A stretch of DNA of 14,685 bases from CAYLZN01 sp964387935 (GTDB lineage Bacteria; Acidobacteriota; Vicinamibacteria; Vicinamibacterales; JAFNAJ01): positions 1 through 14,685 of the forward strand of contig CAYLZN010000122.1 of NCBI GenBank assembly GCA_964387935.1, in the 5' to 3' direction. Under the pieces are notes generated by a model. The model saw only the letters and a list, made by a program, of their open reading frames with translations. It was not told the DNA's origin and made no database searches. Of the stretch, positions 5,669 through 13,712 are shown piece by piece. A program made the translations under genes and the position numbers. Each line of letters opens with the position of its first letter. Position 1 is the stretch's first letter.

Positions 5669-5704
5669 TGCCGCAGAGGGCCCCTCTCCGCTACGGCTGC
5701 GGCA
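5669..5704. terminator. Possible shared hairpin between convergent ends
   Basis: TGCCGCAG (5669-5676) pairs perfectly with CTGCGGCA (5697-5704), and an alternative smaller hairpin AGAGG/CCTCT (5675-5679/5683-5687) lies inside. It sits between the end of the plus-strand DUF3500 relic (5647) and the end of the minus-strand Asp-box gene (5691), overlapping that gene's last codons. There is no T-run, so classic intrinsic termination is doubtful; a stability or termination-assisting hairpin is possible. Confidence 0.35.
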
Positions 5705-8700
5705 ACCGTCGCCCCGGCGTCCACGGCGCGCCTGCCTGTTCGAGCGCACCTTCCAGGCGGGCAATGTCGCCATCGATCAGCGTCGCCAGATCGCGAAGCA
5801 GCGTGGTCAACGCGGTCGACGCGATCTCCAGGTCGCGGCGTTGCGTGGTGGTCGGGTTCATCCGGGTTTCCCAGTGCCCGGAGATGACCTGGCGCACCCG
5901 CGCCGCGATCGCGGGCGACGCCGGCTCGTTCAGGCGCTGACGCGCGGTGTCGCCGCTCAAGCGCAGCCCGAGATCGGCGACGGCGCGATCCGCCGCGTCC
6001 AGTCGCGCGAAGAGCGCAGGATCCGCGCGCGGCGTCCGGATCAGTGCCGCCCGCATGTGTCGCAGCCGGTCGCGCACCCGGGCCACCTCGGCGCTGGCGC
6101 CGCCGACGCGGCGCGAGAGCTCGGCCGTCTGCTGCTGGAACGCGATGGCCACGGCGAAGTCCGTCCCGTCCGGCGCCGTGGGCACCGCCTTGACCTCGAA
6201 TGTCTGTGGAGCACCAAGGGATCGCACACCAGCTGCAGAGACGATCACCAGCGCTGCCGAATAGCGACCCGGGGCGACCAGCGGCCCGAACGGCGGCGCA
6301 TCCCACGGCGGTCGGAATCCGGCCGGCCGCAGGTCGATCGGGTCAAGCGCGGGGCCGCGCAGATCCCAGTTGACGCGATGCAGCCCGGCCTTGGCAGGCA
6401 CGTCGAGGATCCGGATCGGGCTCCCCTTGGCGTCCGCGATGCGGATCAGGACCGTGGGCGCCTGCTCGATCGCCTCCGCGCGCAGCCTGTCGAATCCAGG
6501 GAAGGCCACGTCCTTCCCCGCCGCGGCCAGCGGCTTCTCCGCGGCCTGGCGCCGCTCTTTCTCGGTGGCCGGCGCCTCGCGCAGGTACACCGTCAGCAGG
6601 GCACCATGGGGCGGATTGGGTGCCGTGAAATGGTCGCTGCCCATGCCAGAATCGCCGGGTGCCTGGCCGGGCGTGTAGGGGACGTACCACCAGGCATCGC
6701 GCACGGGAAACAGCGTCCCCTCCCGGCCGATGGCGTTCCCGAGACTGCGCAGCGGCGTGTAGTCGTCCAGGATGTAGATCCCGCGCCCGAAGCTGGCGCC
6801 GACGAGGTCCGTCTCACGTCGATGCAACTGGACGTCGCGGAACGAGATCGTCGGCACGCCACCCGACAGCTCGAGCCAGGTCCTCCCGCCGTTGCTGCTG
6901 AAGTACAGCCCCGTCTCGGCGCCGATGAACAGCAGATCGCGATCGACGTGGTCCTGCTCGAGGGCCCAGACGATCGTTCCCTTCGGCAGGTCGCCGGCGA
7001 TCGATCGCCAGGTGCGACCCAGGTCTGCGCTGACGAACGCGTAGGGCGCGAAGTCGCCGTCCTTGTGCGCGTCGGCCACCACGTACACCGTTCGCGCGTC
7101 GAAGAGCGACGCTTCGACGTCGTTGATGAACGCCCGTGCCGGTGCGCCAGGCAACGCCGCAGTTCGCGTCCAGCTCTGGCCCCCGTCCGCGCTCACCTGG
7201 ACGAGTCCATCGTCGGTGCCAACGATCAGGACATTGCCATCGACGGGCGATTCCGCAATCGATGAGATCGTCGAGTACTTCGACATGGCGCCGGTGTCGT
7301 GCAGGGCGTCGACGCTCCACACGCGCCCCAGGAACCGTTGCTCGTAACGATTCAGCCCCTGGGTGAGGTCGCCGCTGACCGCCGTCCAGGTGTCGCCGCG
7401 GTCGGTGCTGCGCCACAGCCGCTGCGAGGCGTAGTAGAGACGCCGTGGATCGTGGGTGCTCACGAGCAGTGGCGCATCCCAGTTCCAGCGCTCTGGCGGG
7501 TCGCCATCCGCCGGCTGCGGCCGGATGCCGATCGCCTCTTCGCTGCGGCGATCGCGCCGGTACAGGTTGCCCTCCTGCCACATCAGGTAGAGCAGGTCCG
7601 GGTCGCGCGGGTCGAACGCGACGCCGTACCCATCGGCGCCAAGCGGCGTGTACCAATCCTGGTTTCGAATGCCTTCGCGGTTGAACGTGCGCGAAGGCCC
7701 ATGGAGCGTGCCGAGATCCTGGGCCCCGGCGAGCACGTCGTAGAACGGCGCGCGGTTGTTCAGCGCCACCTTGTAGAGCTGCGCGATCGGCAGGTTGGGA
7801 AAGTGACGGAACGTCCTCCCCTCGTCCCAGCTTTCGTAGAGCCCGGCGTCGGTGCCGACGAGCAGGTGACGTCGGTTCTCGGGATCGATCCAGATCGCGT
7901 GGTTGTCGCTGTGCTTGTCGCGGCCGGTCTCGAGCATCGTGAACGTCCTGCCGGCGTCCCGCGTGACATGCAGGAACACGTCAGCCTGGTATGCCAGTCC
8001 CGCATCGGTCGGCGACGCCTCGATCTCCTGGTAGTAGTGCGGTCCGGTGCCGCCCGAGAGGTACGGGTTGCGCTTTTCCCAGCTCTCGCCCTTGTCGGTC
8101 GATCGGTAGAAGCCGCGCTCGTCGGCCTTGGCCTCGATCGTCGCGTAGACGACCTCCGGATCGGCCGCCGTGACCGCCAGCCCGATCTTGCCCATGTGGT
8201 CCTTCGGCAGGCCCGTCGTGACCTGCCGCCACGTGAGTCCGCCGTCACTGGACTTGTGGATCCCGGACTTCGGGCCGCCGGCGAGAAACCCCCACACGTG
8301 GCGCCGCCGCTGGTATGCCGCCGCGTAGACGACATCGGGGTTGGAAGGATCGAACTCGAGATCGGTCGCACCGGTGTCATCGTCGATGTGGAGGACGCGC
8401 GTCCAGGTGGTGCCGCCGTCGCCGCTGCGATAAACGCCGCGTTCGCCGCCGCTCGCCCACAGCGGACCCTCGGCGGCGACGAGGATCACACCGGAGTTGC
8501 GCGGATCGACGAGGATGCGGCCGATGTGCTCCGACCTGGCGAGCCCCATGCGCGTCCAGGTCCGGCCCCCGTCGCGGCTGCGATACACGCCGTCGCCCCA
8601 GGCCACGTGACGGCCGCTCACGTTCTCGCCCGTGCCGACCCAGACGACCTCCGGATTGCGCGGGTCGATCGTAATCTCCCCAATCGAGAACGAAAGCTGA

Positions 8701-8960
8701 TCGTCGAACACGGGCGTCCACGTCGTGCCCGCGTTGGTCGTCTTCCACACCCCGCCGGAGCCGACCGCGACGTACCAGATGCTGCGATCGCGCGGGTGCA
8801 CCTCGACGTCGGCGATGCGCCCGCCGGCCATCGCGGGACCGATGGCGCGCAGCGTGAGGCCGCCGACCGCGGTCTTCAGACGGTCGGCGTCGGACAGAGG
8901 GTCGTTGGCGGCCGCCGCAAGCGTGGCGGCAGCCGCGAGAGCCGTGGCCAGGGTGCGCAT
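5691..8960 (-). CDS. Large secreted Asp-box (BNR/sortilin-like) propeller protein
   Basis: A 1089-residue protein with signal peptide MRTLATALAAAATLAAA. Eleven Asp-box motifs (S/T-x-D/N-x-G-x-T/S-W/F) are visible at about residues 74 (TTNAGTTW), 128 (SRDGGRTW), 179, 237, 287, 333 (TRDAGRTF), 377, 518, 590 (SADGGQSW), 644 and 688 (SSNGGRTW). They define a VPS10/sortilin- or xyloglucanase-like set of two propellers up to about residue 735. After LDDYTPLR comes a C-terminal region with beta-sandwich segments (APGRYSAALVI, QTFEVKAVP) and a helical, partly coiled-coil section (QQQTAELSRRVGGASAEVAR). Acidobacterial and gemmatimonad proteins of this layout are annotated as glycosyl hydrolases, but no function is proven. 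ATG 8960 is chosen for the signal peptide; TAGGAT lies 8 nt upstream and could be a -10 of a leaderless transcript or a weak ribosome site. The frame is unbroken. Confidence 0.88.
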   Translation of the reverse strand: MRTLATALAAAATLAAAANDPLSDADRLKTAVGGLTLRAIGPAMAGGRIADVEVHPRDRSIWYVAVGSGGVWKTTNAGTTWTPVFDDQLSFSIGEITIDPRNPEVVWVGTGENVSGRHVAWGDGVYRSRDGGRTWTRMGLARSEHIGRILVDPRNSGVILVAAEGPLWASGGERGVYRSGDGGTTWTRVLHIDDDTGATDLEFDPSNPDVVYAAAYQRRRHVWGFLAGGPKSGIHKSSDGGLTWRQVTTGLPKDHMGKIGLAVTAADPEVVYATIEAKADERGFYRSTDKGESWEKRNPYLSGGTGPHYYQEIEASPTDAGLAYQADVFLHVTRDAGRTFTMLETGRDKHSDNHAIWIDPENRRHLLVGTDAGLYESWDEGRTFRHFPNLPIAQLYKVALNNRAPFYDVLAGAQDLGTLHGPSRTFNREGIRNQDWYTPLGADGYGVAFDPRDPDLLYLMWQEGNLYRRDRRSEEAIGIRPQPADGDPPERWNWDAPLLVSTHDPRRLYYASQRLWRSTDRGDTWTAVSGDLTQGLNRYEQRFLGRVWSVDALHDTGAMSKYSTISSIAESPVDGNVLIVGTDDGLVQVSADGGQSWTRTAALPGAPARAFINDVEASLFDARTVYVVADAHKDGDFAPYAFVSADLGRTWRSIAGDLPKGTIVWALEQDHVDRDLLFIGAETGLYFSSNGGRTWLELSGGVPTISFRDVQLHRRETDLVGASFGRGIYILDDYTPLRSLGNAIGREGTLFPVRDAWWYVPYTPGQAPGDSGMGSDHFTAPNPPHGALLTVYLREAPATEKERRQAAEKPLAAAGKDVAFPGFDRLRAEAIEQAPTVLIRIADAKGSPIRILDVPAKAGLHRVNWDLRGPALDPIDLRPAGFRPPWDAPPFGPLVAPGRYSAALVIVSAAGVRSLGAPQTFEVKAVPTAPDGTDFAVAIAFQQQTAELSRRVGGASAEVARVRDRLRHMRAALIRTPRADPALFARLDAADRAVADLGLRLSGDTARQRLNEPASPAIAARVRQVISGHWETRMNPTTTQRRDLEIASTALTTLLRDLATLIDGDIARLEGALEQAGAPWTPGRRLPQP

Positions 8961-9099
8961 GGGCGATAATCCTACTCGCAGAGGCCGCCAGGCAGCGCGC
9001 CTCACACGGAGCCCGAACGCATGCGCCTGCCGGGTGCCAGGTGCTTCGTGCGCTGATCGCAGCAGAGACGGCCAGTTCGTGAGGATGGTGATGGCCGGT

Positions 9100-9485
9100 C
9101 ACGGCCGCGCTCATGAGCATCCTGTCGGGCCCTCAAGTACACGATCTCCCGGCCGTCACGGCGCCACCGCGGGTGCGTACCGCCGCTGGCCGAGACCTGC
9201 ACCTTGCCGCCGCCGTCGACCGAGATGACGTAGATCTCGTTCTGGCCGGACTCGTTCGAGACATACACGACCGATCGGCCATCGGGCGAGAAGTTCCCGA
9301 AGCTCTCGTTGAAGGCTGTCGCCGCGAGGGGTCGGGGCGGGCCGCTCCCGTCGAGCGGCATGAGCCACAGGTCGCTCCACGCGCCGTCGCCCTGGCGACG
9401 GTAGAGCAGCAGTGTGCCGTCCGGCGACCAGTCGAACGGATCCTTGTTCCGGCCGTCCCCGTGATCCTCGATCGCACCATGACTT
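9100..9485 (-). pseudogene. PD40/TolB propeller fragment of a third kinase-type gene
   Basis: The minus strand encodes NKDPFDWSPDGTLLLYRR, then DLWLMPLDGSGPPRPLAA, NESFGNFSPDGRSVVYVSNE, NEIYVISVDGGGKVQVSASG and GTHPRWRRDGREIVYL. These are the last blades of an acidobacterial kinase-PD40 protein (family form 'PFDWSPDGRFLLY...GTQPRWRRDGKELFYL'). Just after VYL the homology shifts frame (PDRMLMSAAVTG), consistent with one extra G in a GGG run near 9130, and then fades by about 9100. There is no kinase domain, no start and no proper tail: the conserved part begins abruptly near 9445, where an unrelated plus-strand remnant starts. The intact Asp-box gene lies about 140 nt downstream in the same direction. 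Confidence 0.85.
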
Positions 9486-9770
9486 GGGACGGTCATGCCT
9501 ATGGGGCCCACGCGGACACGGCGATCACGAACCCGGCCGTCACCTGGTATCTGGCCGAGGGTTCGACGACGGGAGCGTTCAACCTCTTCTACCTGCTGCA
9601 CAATCCCAACGGCGAGGTGGCCCGGGTCCGCGTCCGCTACCTGCGGCCGAGCGGCCCGCCGCTGGAGAAGGCGTATGACCTTCCCCGAACTCGAGCGCGC
9701 CTGCGACCAGGTTGCAGTAGCCGCAGGTCGCGGGCGACGACCTCCGAGCACCCAGTCGTGACCATCGCCG
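9455..9770 (+). pseudogene. Fragment of a secreted repeat-type surface protein
   Basis: In one frame the plus strand reads PVILDRTMTWDGHAYGAHAD, then NPAVTWYLAEGSTTGAFNLF, YLLHNPNGEVARVRVRYLRP and SGPPLEKAYDLP. This resembles modules of large exported acidobacterial surface proteins of the form 'ERAM.W....YGAHAETA...TWYLAEGAT..GFNLFYLLQNP...VRYLRP.G..L.K.Y.LP'. A second scrap, ATTSEHPVV (about 9736-9762), would start the next module. No signal peptide, start or stop belonging to a full gene is present, and the left edge abuts a PD40 remnant on the opposite strand. The open frame continuing to 10453 is chance in GC-rich DNA. The family match is from memory of its motif pattern, so naming stays general. 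Confidence 0.6.
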
Positions 9771-9898
9771 GCGTCGCCGGGAGGCGTCAAACGAGGCCCT
9801 CGGGCCCGGTCACTCCTCTCAACCGCGCGTGCTGGTCTCGCCGCGACCGAGAGGCTCTCAGCCTGTTGGCACGACGCCCCGGACGACGTACAGGCCGG

Positions 9899-9904
9899 TA
9901 TAAT
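9899..9904 (+). promoter_or_regulatory. Consensus -10 hexamer of nucleotidyltransferase module 2
   Basis: A perfect TATAAT ends 10 nt before the ATG at 9915, so the predicted transcript would start within a few bases of the start codon. No Shine-Dalgarno lies between them and no clear -35 is found at the standard distance. This parallels the TATGAT 6 nt upstream of module 1. Confidence 0.5.
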
Positions 9905-9914
9905 CGCTCGAGTG

Positions 9915-10178
9915 ATGCACACACCGCTGAGTCTGGACACGCCACCAGATATGGAACGGCGGCAGGTCGATTCCTGGCGACGCATGTCGCCCGCGCAGAA
10001 GGCCGCGATCGTCACGGGTCTGACACGTACCGCCTTCGCCCTGACCTTGGCGGGCGCGCGTCAGCGCCATCCCGGGGCGAGCGCTCGCGAGCTCTTCCTC
10101 CGGGTCGCCGTCATCGTCCTGGGTCGCGACCTCGCGACCGCCGCGTATCCCGATGCTGCCGCATTGACCCTCCGTTGA
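9915..10178 (+). CDS. Small helical protein preceding a nucleotidyltransferase (candidate partner)
   Basis: An 87-residue protein whose conserved part is MERRQVDSWRRMSPAQKAAI and then GLTRTAFALTLAGARQRHPG-ASARELFLRVAVIVLGRDLATAAY. It appears all-helical, with no membrane segment or signal. From memory, proteins with this W-R-x-M-(S/T)-P-x-x-K pattern followed by A-G-x-R-x-R-H-P are widespread 'hypothetical' proteins encoded directly before nucleotidyltransferase genes. Here its TGA overlaps the TTG start of the next gene (TTGA, 10175-10178), so the pair is translationally coupled. ATG 9915 is chosen because the TATAAT is just upstream; a GTG at 9912 is also possible. Its role as antitoxin or regulator of the enzyme is inference. 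Confidence 0.65.
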   Translation: MHTPLSLDTPPDMERRQVDSWRRMSPAQKAAIVTGLTRTAFALTLAGARQRHPGASARELFLRVAVIVLGRDLATAAYPDAAALTLR

Positions 10179-10764
10179 CGATCCTCATCGATCCGATCGA
10201 GACGGCCCTGCTCGTCGCGCGTCACCCGAGGCGCTGGGCATCGTGCACACGATTGGCGGCTCGATCGCCAGCTCGTTTGCAGGCGAGCCCAGATCCACGG
10301 TGGACATCGACATCGTCGCCGCACTCGAAGAGGGGCACGTCCAGCCCCTGGTCCAGGCGCTGTCGGCGGAGTTCTACGTGGACGACGAGGCCCTTCGGCG
10401 TGCCATTCGCACACGCACGAGCACCAATCTCGTCCACCAGCCCACTCAACTGAAGGTCGATCTCTTCGTGGCGGGCGGTACACCCCTCGATCGACAGCAG
10501 CTCGCCCGTCGCGTGGTAGTCGATCTCGGCGAGGGACGTCGGCTTCACGTCCATCCACCCGAGGACATCCTGCTCCAGAAGCTCCGATGGTACCGCCGGG
10601 GCGGTGAAGTGTCGGACCGACAGTGGAGGGACATTGCGGCGATTGTCCGCGTTCAGGGATCCAGGCTCGATCGCCAATACCTCCGCGACAACGCGGCGGC
10701 CCTCGCTGTGGAGGACCTGCTGACGCGCGCACTCGAAGAGGCATCGGCCGAGGACGCCGGCTGA
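10175..10764 (+). pseudogene. Nucleotidyltransferase of module 2, with an apparent one-base frameshift
   Basis: The TTG at 10175 opens TILIDPIETALLVARH, and homology then continues one frame over as EALGIVHTIGGSIASSFAGE, PRSTVDIDIVAAL, QPTQLKVDLFVAGG and a C-terminal PPEDILLQKLRWYRRGG... VSDRQWRDIAAIV. The nucleotidyltransferase core is complete: GG in TIGGS, DxD in STVDIDIV, a third acidic residue in KVDLF, and the conserved K in LLQKLRW. The family length of about 195 residues is recovered if one base was lost near 10226-10232; for example, CACCTCGAG (H-L-E) would have become CACCCGAG. The 590-nt length is one short of a multiple of three. Restart at GTG 10243 would keep GG and DxD but lose the N-terminal helix. 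It may be a real inactivation or a base-call error. Confidence 0.75.
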
Positions 10765-10857
10765 CTGCTGTGCCGATGGCCGCGCGACGTCGATCCACCA
10801 GCGCCGCATCCGCCTCGGGTTTTCGTTCGACACACACTTCGTCACAGCAGGGTCCCG

Positions 10858-11362
10858 GCCGAGTTCTTCACGTTCCTGCGGACCGATCCGCAGTTCTACG
10901 CGAAGACGCCGCGGGAACTGCTCTCGTACTCTACCTACGTGGCCAAGAAGGCCGACTGGAAGCTGCGCGAGACGATCGGGTTCCTGCCGCGCCACCGGCG
11001 GCGAAGGATGGGGTCTCTCTCGGCACCATCATGGACATCTACGAGACGCCCTATGAGGACTTCGGACGTCTCACCTACGAGATGTGGCGCGCGTGCAGGC
11101 TCGTGATCGACACTGGCATCCACCGGCTGGGGAGCGCTACATTGCCTGGCCCGGACAGGCGCTGGCCCACAAGCTCGGGGAGTTGCAGATTCGCCGGCAT
11201 CGCCGCGAGGCGGAACAGAAGCTCGGGTCGCAGTTCGACCAGCGCAAGTTCCACGATGCGATCCAGGCGCTCGGCTCGGTTCCGCTGCCCGTGCTCGAGC
11301 AGCGCATGGTCCAGTTCATCGCGGACGGCGGTCACAGCCCGACGACTCCGTCGAGCCGGTAG
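10858..11362 (+). pseudogene. DUF885-family (putative metallopeptidase-like) gene reduced to four islands
   Basis: Four segments of a DUF885 protein (about 550-600 residues in intact members) remain, in three different frames. They are: AEFFTFLRTDPQFYAKTPRE with LLSYSTYVAKKADWKLRE and TIGFLPR (10858 to ~10993); GEGWGL (11000-11017); TIMDIYETPYEDFGRLTYEM with WRACRLVIDTGIHRLG (~11022-11132); and ERYIAWPGQALAHKLGEL to the normal C-terminus LGSVPLPVLEQRM (11132-11362). Missing are the N-terminal half, the stretch between FLPR and GEGWGL that normally carries the conserved His-Glu motif (HECxPGH), and the segment between HRLG and RYIAWPG. With the active-site region deleted and frames broken it cannot be functional. 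It ends 21 nt before the convergent regulator gene. Confidence 0.85.
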
Positions 11363-11383
11363 CCCCGGGCCAGGCGGAACGTG

Positions 11384-13540
11384 TCACGAAGGCCCACGCG
11401 CGCCGCGAACGGGAGTGACCCACACGTCACCCTGGCGCTCCTCGAGGGTAAAGAACAATCGACCGGGGGCAGCCAGGAAGTCGGCCCGGCTGGAGGGCCG
11501 CGTCCTGTCATCCAGGCGCAGAATGAGGCGGGGCGAGCCCCCGCCAAGGGGAATGGACCAGACCGATGGAACCCCTTGCCCGTCGTAGCTCTTGAAGTAC
11601 ACAACGTCTCCGGGGGAGAGCGCGAGCGCACGCGGTGACGGATCCCGCTCGTCGCGCGGCGCATAGAGAACTCCCGTCACGCGGCCATCGAGCGCGCGCA
11701 ACTTCACCGCGCCGTCACACACAGCCACGAACCCGTGTCCGTCGGGCCTCCAGTCTACGTCGATGCACCTTTCCTCTCCGAGGGGGCGCGGTGGCCCCCA
11801 CCGCCCGTCAGGCATGCGCTGCACGACGTGGTGCGTGGTCCCGACGATCTCGCGAACGATGATGTCGGCGACAACGAGCTGCGAGCCGTCCGGCGACCAC
11901 ATGGCCCCGAGGCCTGGGCCGACGAGGGTCGGGCTCCCTCCGCCTGCGCGCAGGACGAACACCTCACGCCGGCCATTCCTGAACCGATGCCCGGAGAGCT
12001 CCCGCCCATCGGGGGACACGTCGTTGACGAACTCGTCCTCGATACCGTCGGTCAGGCGCTCGGGCTCGCCCCCTTGGACGGGCACGCGGAAGAGGTCTGC
12101 GCTCCCGTGCCGGCTGGAGTCGAAGTACAGCCAGCGACCGTCCGGCGACACCATGTAGGTTTCCACGGTCTGACTCTCATTCGTCACAGGAACAGCGTCA
12201 GACAACTGCGCCGTGCCGAGTGCTGGGATGGCAACCGACCAGACGTTCGCGCGGCGAGTGAACGTGGAGTAGGCGAGCCACGAGTCGTGACCCCCGACGC
12301 TGAGGCTGTACGCGTTGAGCCCAGCCGTGATTCGTCGCAGGCGTGAGGGAAGACCAGTCCGGTCGATGTCCACGGCGTAGACGTCCCGATACCCCTCCTG
12401 GTCAGCGATGAAGAGCAACGTGCGGCCGTCAGCCGTCCACGCGGGGCTCGCCGCGAGACGATCGCGATGGGAGAGGTCGGTCGGCGGACCTCCGTAGATG
12501 CCAGCCAATCGCACGACTCTCGGGCCAGAATTGGCGAACTGCGTGGTTCCGATGCTGAAGTCGGGATTACCGACGACGTAGGCAATCCGTGCGCCGTCGG
12601 GTGAGACGGCCAGCTCTGTCGCATCGGGTTCGATCGACCGAATGCGAACGGGCGTTCCCCCGTCGGCGGGCACACGGAACAGCCCGTCTCCGGCAAGGAA
12701 CAGCACGGTCCGCGCGTCGGGAGCCCACGTGGCCGACCTGACGGGCATCGCGTGGGCCGCCAGCGTGGAAGGTGCGTCGCCTGTGGGCGTGAGGGTGTAG
12801 ACCGTGCCGCCGACGGTGAACAGGATTCGGCCTCCGTCCGGCGACCACCTCGGGCGGCGCTCGTCGCCGAGGGGGGTCGGCGTCAAAGGCACACCACGCC
12901 CGCCTGCCCGCTCGCAGACGAGGATCCGCAGGGTCCCAGGCTGACCCGCGGAGTACGCGACCAATCGGCCATCCGGCGACAGTGCCGGGTCGATTTCGAG
13001 ATCCGCTTCGGAGGTTAGTCGCTGATGCGGCCCGAACTCGACAGAGGCAACCCCGCGGTCCCGCACCATGGTGAGGCCCACGAGCACGGCGCCGGCCAGG
13101 AGCGCGCCGGCCAGGAGCACCATCGTGCGGGTGGCCGCAGGTGGCCGCGCCACCCCATCCGAATCGCCATCGAGACGTGGTCTCTCGCTTTCGATGGGCG
13201 AGAGTCCTGTCGACGCGCTACGGTCAGTGGGCGCGACGGGCGCGATCAAGCGGTAGCCGCGCTTCGAGATCGTCTCCACATAGGAAGGCTGCTCGGCGCT
13301 GTCGCCGAGCGCCTGGCGCAAGTCCGTGATCGAACGAGTGAGGGCCGATTCGCTCAGGGCTTCCATGCCCCATACGCCGTGCAGGAGGTCGTCCTTCGAC
13401 AGGACCTCCCCAGGGCGATCTGCCATGAACACGAGCAGGTCCATGACTTTCGGCCGCACGGCCACGGTTCGACCGTGTTGGGACATGCGGCCAAGGTGAG
13501 GCTGGACGAGCCATTCGCCGACGAGGAACTCTTTGGCCAT
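11384..13540 (-). CDS. Membrane-bound winged-helix regulator with PD40/TolB propeller
   Basis: A 718-residue CadC-like one-component regulator. Residues 3-101 form an OmpR/PhoB-type winged-helix DNA-binding domain: VRPKVMDLLVFMADRPGEVL, SKDDLLHGVWG, LTRSITDLRQALGD and YVETISKRGYRLIAPV. A polar linker (about 104-136) leads to a single membrane helix, MVLLAGALLAGAVLVGL (about 139-157). The rest is a TolB/PD40-like propeller with about nine blade signatures, for example LSPDGRLVAY, RWSPDGGRILF, VSPDGRWLYFDS and MWSPDGSQLV, probably extracytoplasmic. Proteins of this layout are common in Acidobacteriota and are presumed to sense a periplasmic signal and control nearby genes. ATG 13540 gives the standard domain start; TACAAT lies about 28 nt upstream. 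The frame is intact. The divergent JAB-like gene at 13713 is a possible target, but that is inference. Confidence 0.9.
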   Translation of the reverse strand: MAKEFLVGEWLVQPHLGRMSQHGRTVAVRPKVMDLLVFMADRPGEVLSKDDLLHGVWGMEALSESALTRSITDLRQALGDSAEQPSYVETISKRGYRLIAPVAPTDRSASTGLSPIESERPRLDGDSDGVARPPAATRTMVLLAGALLAGAVLVGLTMVRDRGVASVEFGPHQRLTSEADLEIDPALSPDGRLVAYSAGQPGTLRILVCERAGGRGVPLTPTPLGDERRPRWSPDGGRILFTVGGTVYTLTPTGDAPSTLAAHAMPVRSATWAPDARTVLFLAGDGLFRVPADGGTPVRIRSIEPDATELAVSPDGARIAYVVGNPDFSIGTTQFANSGPRVVRLAGIYGGPPTDLSHRDRLAASPAWTADGRTLLFIADQEGYRDVYAVDIDRTGLPSRLRRITAGLNAYSLSVGGHDSWLAYSTFTRRANVWSVAIPALGTAQLSDAVPVTNESQTVETYMVSPDGRWLYFDSSRHGSADLFRVPVQGGEPERLTDGIEDEFVNDVSPDGRELSGHRFRNGRREVFVLRAGGGSPTLVGPGLGAMWSPDGSQLVVADIIVREIVGTTHHVVQRMPDGRWGPPRPLGEERCIDVDWRPDGHGFVAVCDGAVKLRALDGRVTGVLYAPRDERDPSPRALALSPGDVVYFKSYDGQGVPSVWSIPLGGGSPRLILRLDDRTRPSSRADFLAAPGRLFFTLEERQGDVWVTPVRGARGPS

Positions 13541-13568
13541 GCCTGCCGCGTGCGGGTTACTGGGGGCT

Positions 13569-13574
13569 ATTGTA
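13569..13574 (-). promoter_or_regulatory. -10-like hexamer of the regulator gene
   Basis: The minus strand reads TACAAT 28 nt before the ATG at 13540. It lies in the 172-nt divergent gap between the regulator and the JAB-like gene. No strong -35 at 16-18 nt is visible, and no comparable hexamer is clear for the rightward gene. Confidence 0.4.
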
Positions 13575-13712
13575 CCGATTTGTCGTCAGTCGGAACGAGA
13601 CCGCAAGAAGGTAGGAGAAACCCGCGAGAATCTCACGCGCCTCGCGGCAATCCATCGACAAAGTCCGACGGATCTCAAGCAATGCTGACGGCGCACGACC
13701 ACCGTCTGATCC

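Noticed and set aside
7299..8969. 556-codon open frame on the plus strand
   Set aside because: It mirrors the Asp-box gene on the opposite strand and has low-complexity Arg/Val/Ala composition.
9771..9898. Possible gene or repeat between the surface-protein fragment and module 2
   Set aside because: No recognisable protein in any frame, no repeat unit and no RNA-like structure were found.
9002..10015. 337-codon minus-strand open frame
   Set aside because: Only the PD40 part (about 9130-9485) is meaningful; its upstream part is antisense to other features.
9113..10453. 446-codon plus-strand open frame
   Set aside because: Only about 75 codons (9455-9690) resemble a protein family; the rest runs through unrelated relics and out of frame over the genes at 9915-10764.
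13557..13655. Minus-strand MDCREAREILAGF, like the start of a zinc-finger (zf-HC2) anti-sigma factor
   Set aside because: Only about 13 residues match, the C-x-x-C/H motif does not follow, and the frame ends soon after; too little to call even a relic.
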